A stretch of 5,576 nucleotides of DNA from Treponema sp. (GTDB lineage Bacteria > Spirochaetota > Spirochaetia > Treponematales > Treponemataceae). Each line of letters begins with the position of its first letter. The stretch's first letter is position 1. The translations under genes were made by a program, and so were the position numbers. Where the stretch lies: assembly GCA_016293645.1 (NCBI GenBank), contig JAEDDW010000104.1, positions 1-5,576 of the forward strand, written 5' to 3'. A model generated the notes under the pieces. The model was not told the DNA's origin, searched no databases, and worked only from the letters and a program-made list of their open reading frames with translations. This document shows positions 1 through 5,527 of this stretch, in pieces.

Positions 1-14
1 TATAATGAAAAAGC

Positions 15-50
15 AAAAAAAAATCCGCAACCTGCAGGAGGTTACGGATT
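15..50 (-). terminator. Rho-independent terminator of the nucleoside kinase gene
   Basis: Read on the minus strand, AATCCGTAACCT pairs with AGGTTGCGGATT around a 5-nt loop (34-38), giving a 12-bp stem with one U-G wobble. A run of nine T follows directly (positions 23-15). The stem starts 20 nt past the kinase stop codon. On the plus strand the wobble becomes a C/A mismatch and no T tract follows, so the signal is directional and serves the minus-strand gene. Confidence 0.9.
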
Positions 51-70
51 AAATTGCTTCAGTTCAAGCT

Positions 71-1723
71 TTAGTATTTGAATTTGCTTCCACCGATGAA
101 TTCACGGATTATCGATTCATTTGGTACGGCATTGGCAGGTATTGTCTGGAAGTTGTCCAGGAATTTAAGAAGACGGCTTGCTTCCGCAAACTGGCTTTGT
201 GTCGGTGCGACGCAGCGTAGGAGCGGGGCTGCATAAACACGGAGAACTGCAAGCTCATAGTCCAATGCTGTATTGAGCATTGCATCGGCATTGTTCTGGA
301 ATGGGAATATGTGCTTTTTTTCTCCTTTCTGAACGTTGTCCCACATGGCTATCGTGTCGGCGGCACTCTTCCCACGATAGTTGTAATCGCGAACGATTCT
401 GCGGATAAGACGGTTGTCGCTTGTAGAAATTCTGTTGTGGTCATCAAGATTCAGCTGGGTGAGAGCAGAAAGATAGATCTTGAATTTCAGTTCAGGTGCT
501 ACAAGTGGCGTAAGCTTGTCGTTGAGTCCATGAATTCCTTCCATTACAAGAATGTCATTTTCTTCAAGCCTCATGGTGTCACCCTTGAAGTAGCTGACTC
601 CTTCATGGAAGTCATAAGACGGAAGCTTGATTTCCTTTCCGTTGAACATGTCCACAAGATTTTCGTTGAGCATCTTGATGTTCAATGCTTCAAGGCATTC
701 ATAATCGTAGTTTCCGAATTCATCCTTTGGTGTTTCTGCACGTCCAACATAATAATTGTCCAGGCTGATTACTTTAGGTGTGTAACCACGGGCCTGAAGC
801 TGGAGTGAAAGTTTTTTGCTTGTTGTTGTTTTTCCAGATGATGAAGGGCCTGCAATAAGAACTACACGTGCTGACTTCTTTGTCTGGATCTGTTCTGCGA
901 TGTCAGAAATCATTTTTGTCTGGTATGTCTCAGTTATACTGATGAAATCATTTATCTTTCTGTCATGTATAAGCTGATTCAAACCGGCAGCTGAAGTGAC
1001 TCCAAGTTTTTTGCCCCATTCCTTGTATGTTCTGAAGATATTGAAAAGTTTAGGCTGGTCGTTGAACTCAGGAAGCTTTGTGCAGTCAGTGTGCTTTGGA
1101 AATCTCAGAAGAAATCCATCCTCGTATTTCATGATGTCAAAGATGTCCACCATTCCTGTGCTTGAGACAAGAGGTCCAAAATACAGGTCGGTGAATTCAT
1201 CAAGCTTGTTGACCATGATTTTTGACGGGCAGTTATAGTTCAATGCCTTGCGGGTTTCTGTAAGATTAAGTTCCTCGAAAGTATTGCATGCATTTTCATA
1301 TGAAATGTACGATGTTTCAATGGCGAAATCTTCCTTTACGAGACGTTCCATCTCTTTTTTGAGTGCTGCAATATCTTCCGTTGAAATGGATGAATCCTTT
1401 TCAAGAGTATAGTAGTATCCGTAGTCCAAGCTAGGTCCGACCAGAAGTCTTTTACCAGGGAAAAGATTATGGGCTGCAGTAGCAAGAATGAAACACAGAG
1501 AACGTCTGTATACGGCTGCACCTTCGCTTGAATCTGCATAGACAGGTTCGATGGATGCGCTGATATTGACAGGTGTTGTAAGTGAACATACTTCATTGTT
1601 TACTTTGACAGCGATAACTTTTCTGTCGGAAGAGTGAAAATGATCAACAATGATCAATGGTCGAATTTCATTTTCTACTTCAATAGAAGAATTATCTGGA
1701 AATGTAAGTTTGATCTTATTCAT
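71..1723 (-). CDS. Nucleoside (uridine-type) kinase with ThrRS-like TGS/SAD N-terminal half
   Basis: This 550-residue protein probably phosphorylates a pyrimidine nucleoside such as uridine with ATP or GTP in the cytoplasm (pyrimidine salvage). Residues 1-62 resemble a TGS domain. Residues about 65-215 resemble the second additional domain of threonyl-tRNA synthetase, including GPSLDYGYYY (96-105) and FGPLVSSTG (182-190). Residues about 285-510 are a P-loop kinase of the uridine kinase/phosphoribulokinase family: Walker A GPSSSGKT (292-299), the likely catalytic aspartate in SLDNYY (D322), MEGIHGL (394-400) and an arginine-rich lid RLIRRIVRDYNYRG (438-451). The length fits full-length proteins of this fused architecture. 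The ATG at 1723 is chosen because GGAGG lies 5 nt upstream. The gene has its own promoter and terminator, so it is probably monocistronic. The four metal-binding editing residues of the ThrRS domain appear to be replaced. The kinase family is clear; the nucleoside substrate and the role of the N-terminal half are not known from sequence. Confidence 0.93.
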   Translation of the reverse strand: MNKIKLTFPDNSSIEVENEIRPLIIVDHFHSSDRKVIAVKVNNEVCSLTTPVNISASIEPVYADSSEGAAVYRRSLCFILATAAHNLFPGKRLLVGPSLDYGYYYTLEKDSSISTEDIAALKKEMERLVKEDFAIETSYISYENACNTFEELNLTETRKALNYNCPSKIMVNKLDEFTDLYFGPLVSSTGMVDIFDIMKYEDGFLLRFPKHTDCTKLPEFNDQPKLFNIFRTYKEWGKKLGVTSAAGLNQLIHDRKINDFISITETYQTKMISDIAEQIQTKKSARVVLIAGPSSSGKTTTSKKLSLQLQARGYTPKVISLDNYYVGRAETPKDEFGNYDYECLEALNIKMLNENLVDMFNGKEIKLPSYDFHEGVSYFKGDTMRLEENDILVMEGIHGLNDKLTPLVAPELKFKIYLSALTQLNLDDHNRISTSDNRLIRRIVRDYNYRGKSAADTIAMWDNVQKGEKKHIFPFQNNADAMLNTALDYELAVLRVYAAPLLRCVAPTQSQFAEASRLLKFLDNFQTIPANAVPNESIIREFIGGSKFKY

Positions 1724-1728
1724 AGAAG

Positions 1729-1733
1729 CCTCC
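1729..1733 (-). promoter_or_regulatory. Shine-Dalgarno of the nucleoside kinase
   Basis: GGAGG on the minus strand stands 5 nt before the ATG at 1723. It is the best ribosome-binding site in the window and fixes the start. Confidence 0.9.
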
Positions 1734-1743
1734 AGTTGAAATT

Positions 1744-1804
1744 AGATGCAAAGATTAACCCGTTGAATCACAGGTTCTGGTGGATATAAACAGCCAGTGC
1801 ATCT
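1744..1804 (-). promoter_or_regulatory. Possible folded 5' leader (three-way junction) of the kinase mRNA
   Basis: The minus-strand transcript can form an outer 7-bp stem, AGATGCA (1804-1798) with TGCATCT (1750-1744). It encloses two adjacent hairpins. The first spans 1797-1777 and closes with CTGG/CCAG plus TG/CA past a bulge. The second spans 1776-1757 with AACCT/GGGTT. Six unpaired bases separate the second hairpin from the outer stem. The fold ends 10 nt before the ribosome-binding site. It was found by eye, the helices are short, and no known riboswitch class was recognised. Confidence 0.3.
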
Positions 1805-1822
1805 TTAGAATCAGCTGCTATA

Positions 1823-1851
1823 ATTATAAAGCACAAAATTTGATTTTACAA
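1823..1851 (-). promoter_or_regulatory. Sigma-70 type promoter of the nucleoside kinase
   Basis: On the minus strand, a perfect -10 TATAAT (1828-1823) lies 17 bp from a -35 TTGTAA (1851-1846), which matches TTGACA at four of six positions. Transcription would begin near 1816, leaving a leader of about 90 nt before the ATG at 1723. The promoter sits directly downstream of the terminator of the preceding operon, as expected for an independent unit. Confidence 0.7.
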
Positions 1852-1870
1852 ACTTTATGATGGTTATCTG

Positions 1871-1906
1871 AAAAAAACAAAAGGCACCGTACAACAGGAT
1901 GCCTTT
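1871..1906 (-). terminator. Rho-independent terminator of the PBP1A/ParB-like operon
   Basis: On the minus strand AAAGGCA (1906-1900) pairs with TGCCTTT (1886-1880). Inner CC/GG pairs continue the stem beyond a one-base bulge. An interrupted T tract (TTTTGTTTTTTT) follows. It lies 40 nt after the stop of the ParB-like gene and just upstream of the kinase promoter. Confidence 0.88.
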
Positions 1907-1946
1907 ATAGAATCATGAGTTTCGTATCTGCTTTCGCTTTGGATGC

Positions 1947-2369
1947 CTATTTTTTTGAGAATGATCCGAAGAGGGCTTTTACCTGCTGAATTATTGCGAC
2001 AAACAGGTTTGCAATGAATGAAAGAATCCTAATGAATATCGAAGGATTTTTGAGTTTTTCAAGTCTCTTGTAGCCGTCGAGAAGTTCTTCATCTGTGAAT
2101 TCTTTACGCTGATTGTTTTCTTCAAGCTCGATTTCAAGCTGGCGGATTTTGTCAACATTGTTATCAAGGACGATGGCGTTGATTCTTTCCCATCCAAGGG
2201 ATTTTGCTGCTTCAAGACGTCTTTCTCCTGCAATGAGTTCGTATTTGGAATTCAGCGTGATTGGGTTCAGCAGACCATAAAGCCTGAGACTTTCCTTGAG
2301 TGCCTCAAGATCTCCTAAGTCGCGTCTAACTCTTTTTTTTATCTTGATGTCATCAATCTTTACAAACAT
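1947..2369 (-). CDS. ParB N-terminal (ParB/Srx-fold) domain protein with C-terminal hydrophobic helix
   Basis: This 140-residue protein carries the ParB N-terminal nucleotide-binding fold: LKESLRLYGLLNPITL (24-39), the hallmark GERRLEAAKSLG (48-59), and ENNQRKEFTDEE (84-95), which matches the ENxQR box that follows in ParB CTPases. Canonical ParB is roughly twice as long and continues into helix-turn-helix and dimerisation domains; neither is present. Instead, residues 110-136 are strongly hydrophobic with a small/polar stripe (R114, S117, N121, A125, Q128, A132). This suggests an amphipathic membrane-binding or transmembrane helix, followed by a basic KK end. The gene lies 18 nt after the PBP1A stop and shares its transcript. 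AAGGGA stands 7 nt before the ATG. The fold assignment is firm. CTP binding is expected from the family but unproven, and plasmid or chromosome partitioning is unlikely without the DNA-binding part. The cellular function is unknown. Confidence 0.88.
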   Translation of the reverse strand: MFVKIDDIKIKKRVRRDLGDLEALKESLRLYGLLNPITLNSKYELIAGERRLEAAKSLGWERINAIVLDNNVDKIRQLEIELEENNQRKEFTDEELLDGYKRLEKLKNPSIFIRILSFIANLFVAIIQQVKALFGSFSKK

Positions 2370-2376
2370 TGGTCAT

Positions 2377-2382
2377 TCCCTT
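2377..2382 (-). promoter_or_regulatory. Shine-Dalgarno of the ParB-like gene
   Basis: AAGGGA on the minus strand, 7 nt before the ATG at 2369, lies within the 18-nt gap after the PBP1A stop. Another ATG inside this gap is out of frame, so 2369 is the chosen start. Confidence 0.65.
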
Positions 2383-2387
2383 TTTTA

Positions 2388-5009
2388 TCAGTCAAGAAGC
2401 CAGTTTGAGAAGTCATCAGGATCCCTGTTGCTCTCAAAATCATCATTATCCGAATCGATGACAATGTCAAGTTCAGAAGAAAGTTTTCCGCTTGTAAGGA
2501 AAGTTAAATCTACGGAAAGAGGAGAGAAGTCTGTGTCTTCGATAAAATTGTATCCTGACTGCATTCTTGCTCTCTTAAGTCTGAATGTGCCAAGGTTTCT
2601 TCCGGTGCTGTCAGTATGTTTGATACATGATTCTGTTGGTTCCGTACCAGGATAGTAATAGGCTGTCATTTTATAGCTTTCACAATCCGGTGTAAGCAGT
2701 CCACCACTTTTTGAACATACTTCGAGTTCAATCAGAGATTCTGGTTTTTCTTCAAAGAAAGGCTTGTATCCCTTGCCTTGATTGGCGGCATTCATGAAGT
2801 CACCCCATGCAACACCTGCAAGAGTTGAACCTGTGATGGAAAGGCCAAGCGATTGACCAGGTTTGTCGAAACCAAACCAGAAAACGGAGGTGTAATAAGG
2901 CGTGAATCCTGCAGCCCAGGCATCGGCCCAGTTCTGTGTGGTACCTGTCTTTCCGGCTATAGGCATGTTGAATTTTTTACCGTTGGAATTATCAAGGCGG
3001 AACTTACTTCCTTTACCCTTGCGTTTTCCTGTCACGTAGTATGTTGAATCCCAGTCGGCACCGTATCTCAAAGTTCCGCTGGCAACGGTCTGCTTCATGA
3101 TTTCCTGCATGATGAATGCTGATTCCTGTTTGAGGATCTGTTTTCCACCTTTCTGCGATTTCTGCTGTGCCCTAAGTTCCTTTTCAGGATTCATGATTTC
3201 ATTCCCATTTTTGTCTTCAACGGAAAGAATTGCAATTGGTGTAACTTCTCTTCCCTTGTTGGCAATGGTAGCATAGGCTTTTGCCATTTCTATAGGACGT
3301 ACGGCACATACACCAAGTCCGAGAGGGTAGACCCTGTCAAAGTGGCGGGATTCAAGTTCGTTTGCAGGAATTCCAAGCAGTGATGAAGTCCTTTTGATTG
3401 CGGCGTCAAAACCGACAGCATCAAGAACCTTGATTGAAGGAATGTTCATGGAATGGGCGAGGGCATACCAGAGCGGAACATCTCCCTCCCACTGGCCCTT
3501 GAAGTCCTGAGGAATATATGGAGTTCCGTCTTCCTTGTGGAAAACGACAGGAGTGTCACTGATGATGGCCGTCATGCTTGCCGGATGTCCCTCAAGCATC
3601 TGGTGGTTTTCAATCGCCTCGGAATAATACAATGGCTTGAATGTTGAACCTGGCTGAAGCCTTGCCTGAACCGCACGGATGAACTGGTTTTCCTGATCGT
3701 ATTTTGAACCGCCGACCATGGCATCAATATATCCCGTTGAGTTTTCAAGGGCGATCATGGTTCCTTCAATGGTAGTTTTTTCGGCATTCTGTTTGATGAG
3801 GGAATTTCCCTTGTTTACGATTCCTGTCTTGAGTGATTCGATTCCAAAGAGCATGGAGAAAACATCGATCATCGGGTTGATCTTTGTTCTGTATTCTTTG
3901 ATAGCGATTGTCTGGTTTCTCTGGTCTGAAAGTTTAAGGTCAGGCAGGTTGAAGGTAAGGCTTATGAGTTCCGTAAGAGGAATATACTTGCTGAACGCTG
4001 AACGTTCGTGAGAGTTCATTGTTCTCTGGTAAAGTCTGTTTGCGGCCTTGATATAGTCCTGCATGATTTCATCGGCTGCCTTCTGGTGAGAAAGATTGAG
4101 CGATGTGTTTACTGTGAATCCGCTTGTGTAGATGTCTTCAGTTCCGTAGATCATGTTACTGAGTGTACGGCGGACATATTCGCTGAACCATGGAGCCTCG
4201 TCGTTCTGCATTGCATGGGCTGAAGCACTTGTCCTTGTGTAGTCAAAGTTTGCCCAGTATGTGTCAAAGCTTTCCGTGGCTTCTTCTTTTGTTATATAGT
4301 TAGATTCCACCATGGAATTGAGTACGTCCTTCTGTCTTGCCATGGCACGGTTAGGGTGCTCGAAAGGATTATAGAATGAAGGGTTTGAAAGCTGAATTAC
4401 AAGGATTGCTGCCTCGGCTGGTGTGATTTCCGTAGCTCCGTGTCCAAAGTAGTATTTGCTGGCAGCGTTTACACCGTAGGTTCCGCCTCCGAAATAAATC
4501 TTGTTTACATAAAGCTCAAGAATCTCATCCTTTGATAGATGACGTTCCATCTGAATAGCCCACCACAGCTCGCGGAATTTTCTCTTGAGTGAATAGTCGC
4601 TTCTGTCGGCGTAAAGAGTTCCGGCTATCTGCTGTGTCAAAGTTGATCCACCACCAAGGGAACGGCGGGTAAGGACTCCGACTACTGCACGGGAAAGGGC
4701 TTTGAAACTGAAACCATGATGTGCGTAGAAAATTCTGTCTTCTCGTGTGAGAAGTGCATCCTTCATGTGCTGCGGAAGATCACGGAGAGCAATGATTTCA
4801 CGACGTTCGTCACTTGCGAATTCAGTGATGAGTTCTCCATTGACGTCAAGAAGTCGAGTAGGGAGTGCTGTCTCAAAATCCGTAAAATTTTCTGTATTTA
4901 TTGTATTTACTGTTGCTGCAAGGCCTTTGCCAAGAAGTGCTCCGAAAAGAAGCGAAAAAACAACCAGGGCAGAAAGGCAAATGGCACTCAGGCTTTTATT
5001 AAATTTCAT
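2388..5009 (-). CDS. Bifunctional class A penicillin-binding protein, PBP1A type (transglycosylase/transpeptidase)
   Basis: This 873-residue enzyme polymerises lipid II into glycan strands and cross-links the stem peptides on the outer face of the cytoplasmic membrane. Residues 6-31 form an N-terminal signal-anchor helix. The GT51 transglycosylase domain (about 60-240) has EDRIFYAHHG with catalytic E90, GGSTLTQQ (120-127) and RKFRELWWAIQME (143-155). The transpeptidase domain (about 415-740) has S455-T-F-K458 (acyl-ester serine and lysine), S520-M-N522 and K687-T-G-T690. All catalytic motifs are intact. A linker of about 110 residues (300-410) separates the two domains. After the transpeptidase come cysteines 765, 776 and 795 and an Asp-rich tail (848-873). 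The ATG at 5009 is required because the next Met (82) lies beyond the anchor. There is no convincing Shine-Dalgarno, and the promoter sits almost on the start codon. It is the first gene of an operon with the ParB-like gene. The symbol could be mrcA/ponA, but orthology was not tested. Confidence 0.96.
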   Translation of the reverse strand: MKFNKSLSAICLSALVVFSLLFGALLGKGLAATVNTINTENFTDFETALPTRLLDVNGELITEFASDERREIIALRDLPQHMKDALLTREDRIFYAHHGFSFKALSRAVVGVLTRRSLGGGSTLTQQIAGTLYADRSDYSLKRKFRELWWAIQMERHLSKDEILELYVNKIYFGGGTYGVNAASKYYFGHGATEITPAEAAILVIQLSNPSFYNPFEHPNRAMARQKDVLNSMVESNYITKEEATESFDTYWANFDYTRTSASAHAMQNDEAPWFSEYVRRTLSNMIYGTEDIYTSGFTVNTSLNLSHQKAADEIMQDYIKAANRLYQRTMNSHERSAFSKYIPLTELISLTFNLPDLKLSDQRNQTIAIKEYRTKINPMIDVFSMLFGIESLKTGIVNKGNSLIKQNAEKTTIEGTMIALENSTGYIDAMVGGSKYDQENQFIRAVQARLQPGSTFKPLYYSEAIENHQMLEGHPASMTAIISDTPVVFHKEDGTPYIPQDFKGQWEGDVPLWYALAHSMNIPSIKVLDAVGFDAAIKRTSSLLGIPANELESRHFDRVYPLGLGVCAVRPIEMAKAYATIANKGREVTPIAILSVEDKNGNEIMNPEKELRAQQKSQKGGKQILKQESAFIMQEIMKQTVASGTLRYGADWDSTYYVTGKRKGKGSKFRLDNSNGKKFNMPIAGKTGTTQNWADAWAAGFTPYYTSVFWFGFDKPGQSLGLSITGSTLAGVAWGDFMNAANQGKGYKPFFEEKPESLIELEVCSKSGGLLTPDCESYKMTAYYYPGTEPTESCIKHTDSTGRNLGTFRLKRARMQSGYNFIEDTDFSPLSVDLTFLTSGKLSSELDIVIDSDNDDFESNRDPDDFSNWLLD

Positions 5010-5018
5010 AACGGAAGC

Positions 5019-5047
5019 ATTATATAGAAAAAACAGGATAAATGCAA
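5019..5047 (-). promoter_or_regulatory. Probable promoter of the PBP1A/ParB-like operon
   Basis: On the minus strand a perfect -10 TATAAT (5024-5019) stands 17 bp from TTGCAT (5047-5042), a weak -35 matching three of six positions. The -10 box ends only 9 nt before the ATG at 5009, so transcription would start about 3 nt upstream of it. That implies an almost leaderless mRNA if this promoter is used. A further upstream promoter is not excluded; the divergent tRNA promoter begins 40 bp away. Confidence 0.55.
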
Positions 5048-5086
5048 TTTTTCAGCCTGCCATTGCAATTGTTCTGGCATTGTGTA

Positions 5087-5116
5087 TTGACATGTGGAAT
5101 CAAATCATGCTATATT
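5087..5116 (+). promoter_or_regulatory. Strong promoter of the tRNA-Asp (and possibly tRNA-Pro) unit
   Basis: A perfect -35 TTGACA (5087-5092) and -10 TATATT (5111-5116) are separated by 18 bp, with an extended -10 TG at 5108-5109. The -10 ends 12 nt before the mature tRNA-Asp, predicting a 5' leader of about 6 nt for RNase P to remove. Confidence 0.85.
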
Positions 5117-5128
5117 CATTTCCAACAC

Positions 5129-5202
5129 GGGGTGTTAGCGAAGCTGGTTATCGCGCTGGCCTGTCACGCCGGAGACCACGGGTTCGAGTCCCGTACATCC
5201 CG
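5129..5202 (+). tRNA. tRNA-Asp (anticodon GUC)
   Basis: A full 74-nt cloverleaf can be drawn. The acceptor stem is GGGGTGT (5129-5135) with ACATCCC (5195-5201). The D-arm is GCGA/TCGC. The anticodon stem is CTGGC (5156-5160) with GCCGG (5168-5172), enclosing loop CTGTCAC with anticodon GTC at 5163-5165. The T-arm is ACGGG-TTCGAGT-CCCGT (5178-5194). Discriminator G73 (5202) agrees with aspartate identity. CCA is not encoded and must be added by the nucleotidyltransferase. Acceptor pair 4 is a G-U wobble. Confidence 0.97.
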
Positions 5203-5206
5203 ATAC

Positions 5207-5237
5207 TGTCCGCTCTCTAGAGTGGGCATTTTTTTTT
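5207..5237 (+). terminator. Terminator-like hairpin between tRNA-Asp and tRNA-Pro
   Basis: TGTCCGCTC (5207-5215) pairs with GAGTGGGCA (5220-5228) around loop TCTA, a 9-bp stem with two G-U pairs. Nine T follow (5229-5237). It is a textbook rho-independent terminator, starting 4 nt after tRNA-Asp and ending 6 nt before tRNA-Pro. Confidence 0.85.
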
Positions 5238-5243
5238 CATACA

Positions 5244-5316
5244 CGGGCAATAGCGCAGTTGGTAGCGCGCCACGTTCGGGACGTGGAGGTCGGGGGTTCG
5301 AATCCCCCTTGCCCGA
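5244..5316 (+). tRNA. tRNA-Pro (anticodon CGG)
   Basis: A full 73-nt cloverleaf can be drawn. The acceptor stem is CGGGCAA (5244-5250) with TTGCCCG (5309-5315), all Watson-Crick. The D-arm is GCGC/GCGC. The anticodon stem is CCACG (5270-5274) with CGTGG (5282-5286), enclosing loop TTCGGGA with anticodon CGG at 5277-5279. The T-arm is GGGGG-TTCGAAT-CCCCC (5292-5308). The C1-G72 pair, A73 and G37 are typical of bacterial proline tRNAs. CCA is not encoded. No promoter is visible in the 41-nt gap behind tRNA-Asp, so expression probably depends on read-through of the intervening hairpin. Its 3' end from 5304 is duplicated exactly 218 bp downstream. Confidence 0.97.
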
Positions 5317-5358
5317 AGACAAAACCTGTTTAGTAAATCTAAGCAGGTTTTTATTATT
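5304..5358 (+). repeat. Left copy of a 55-bp direct repeat (tRNA-Pro 3' end plus terminator)
   Basis: This segment is identical over all 55 bases to 5522-5576. It starts at the 3' strand of the T-stem and covers the 3' acceptor strand, the discriminator and the whole terminator hairpin. The base before it differs between copies (T at 5303, G at 5521), so this is the exact left border. The right border is unknown because the second copy runs off the window. A duplicated tRNA 3' end is the classic footprint of site-specific integration. Confidence 0.95.
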
Positions 5359-5360
5359 TT
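5321..5360 (+). terminator. Rho-independent terminator of tRNA-Pro
   Basis: AAAACCTGTTTAG (5321-5333) pairs with CTAAGCAGGTTTT (5339-5351) around loop TAAAT, a 13-bp stem with one U-G wobble. A T-rich tract follows (5348-5360, interrupted by two A). It starts 4 nt after the tRNA. Confidence 0.88.
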
Positions 5361-5380
5361 AAACATAAAGGAAAACTATC

Positions 5381-5527
5381 AGGGGGATTCGAAGCTGATG
5401 AGCGCCATGACGGCCGTAGCAGGGGCGTGCGGCAGTCATGGAAAAGGCGCCATGGAGGGCGCCGACAGCGAAGAAGCCGGCCCGGAGAGAGGCGACAGGA
5501 AGTCGCCGAAAGGAGGGCGGGCCCCCT
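5381..5527 (+). other. GC-rich, highly structured module at the tRNA-Pro 3' end (candidate mobile element or structured RNA)
   Basis: Bases 5381-5521 are about 67% G+C, in sharp contrast to the AT-rich spacer before them (5352-5380). The block folds into three successive hairpins. Hairpin A pairs 5405-5411 with 5435-5441 (CCATGAC/GTCATGG) and continues inside with GCCGTA (5413-5418) and TGCGGC (5428-5433). Hairpin B is GGCGCC (5446-5451) with GGCGCC (5458-5463). Hairpin C is GCCGGCCC (5476-5483) with GGGCGGGC (5515-5522, one mismatch), enclosing purine-rich internal loops and GGCGAC/GTCGCC (5491-5496/5502-5507). The ends AGGGGG (5381-5386) and CCCCCT (5522-5527) are inverted repeats that could close the structure. 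A terminator copy follows 12 nt later. I do not recognise the family. It could be a non-autonomous element, a small structured RNA gene or part of a tandem array. Confidence 0.6.

Noticed and set aside
1..6. TATAAT at the very start of the plus strand, resembling a -10 box
   Set aside because: The upstream sequence is outside the window, so no -35 can be checked. It would fire into the kinase terminator in antisense, with no gene behind it.
311..808. Plus-strand open frame of 165 codons inside the kinase gene
   Set aside because: It overlaps a well-supported kinase in antisense, covering the P-loop region, and shows no recognisable domain. It is a shadow frame.
2332..2340. Run of eight A in the ParB-like coding strand as a possible slippage site
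   Set aside because: The reading frame encodes a sensible ParB-type basic segment (KIKKRVRR) without a shift, and no alternative frame product makes sense.
4716..5362. Plus-strand open frames running from the PBP1A 5' end across both tRNAs
   Set aside because: They cross the divergent promoters and both tRNA genes and have no domain support.
5391..5515. Possible hammerhead ribozyme, suggested by CTGATGAG at 5395-5402
   Set aside because: After the CTGATGA core, no stem II closes directly onto a GAAA in the required position. The paired segments lead to CATGG or to GACAGCGAAG instead, and no matching stems I and III with a cleavage triplet could be drawn.
5381..5527. Integron attC site or group II intron fragment
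   Set aside because: No GTTRRRY/RYYYAAC core sites flank the module, and no domain V-like hairpin or GUGYG start is placed at a border. The inverted ends are AGGGGG/CCCCCT only.
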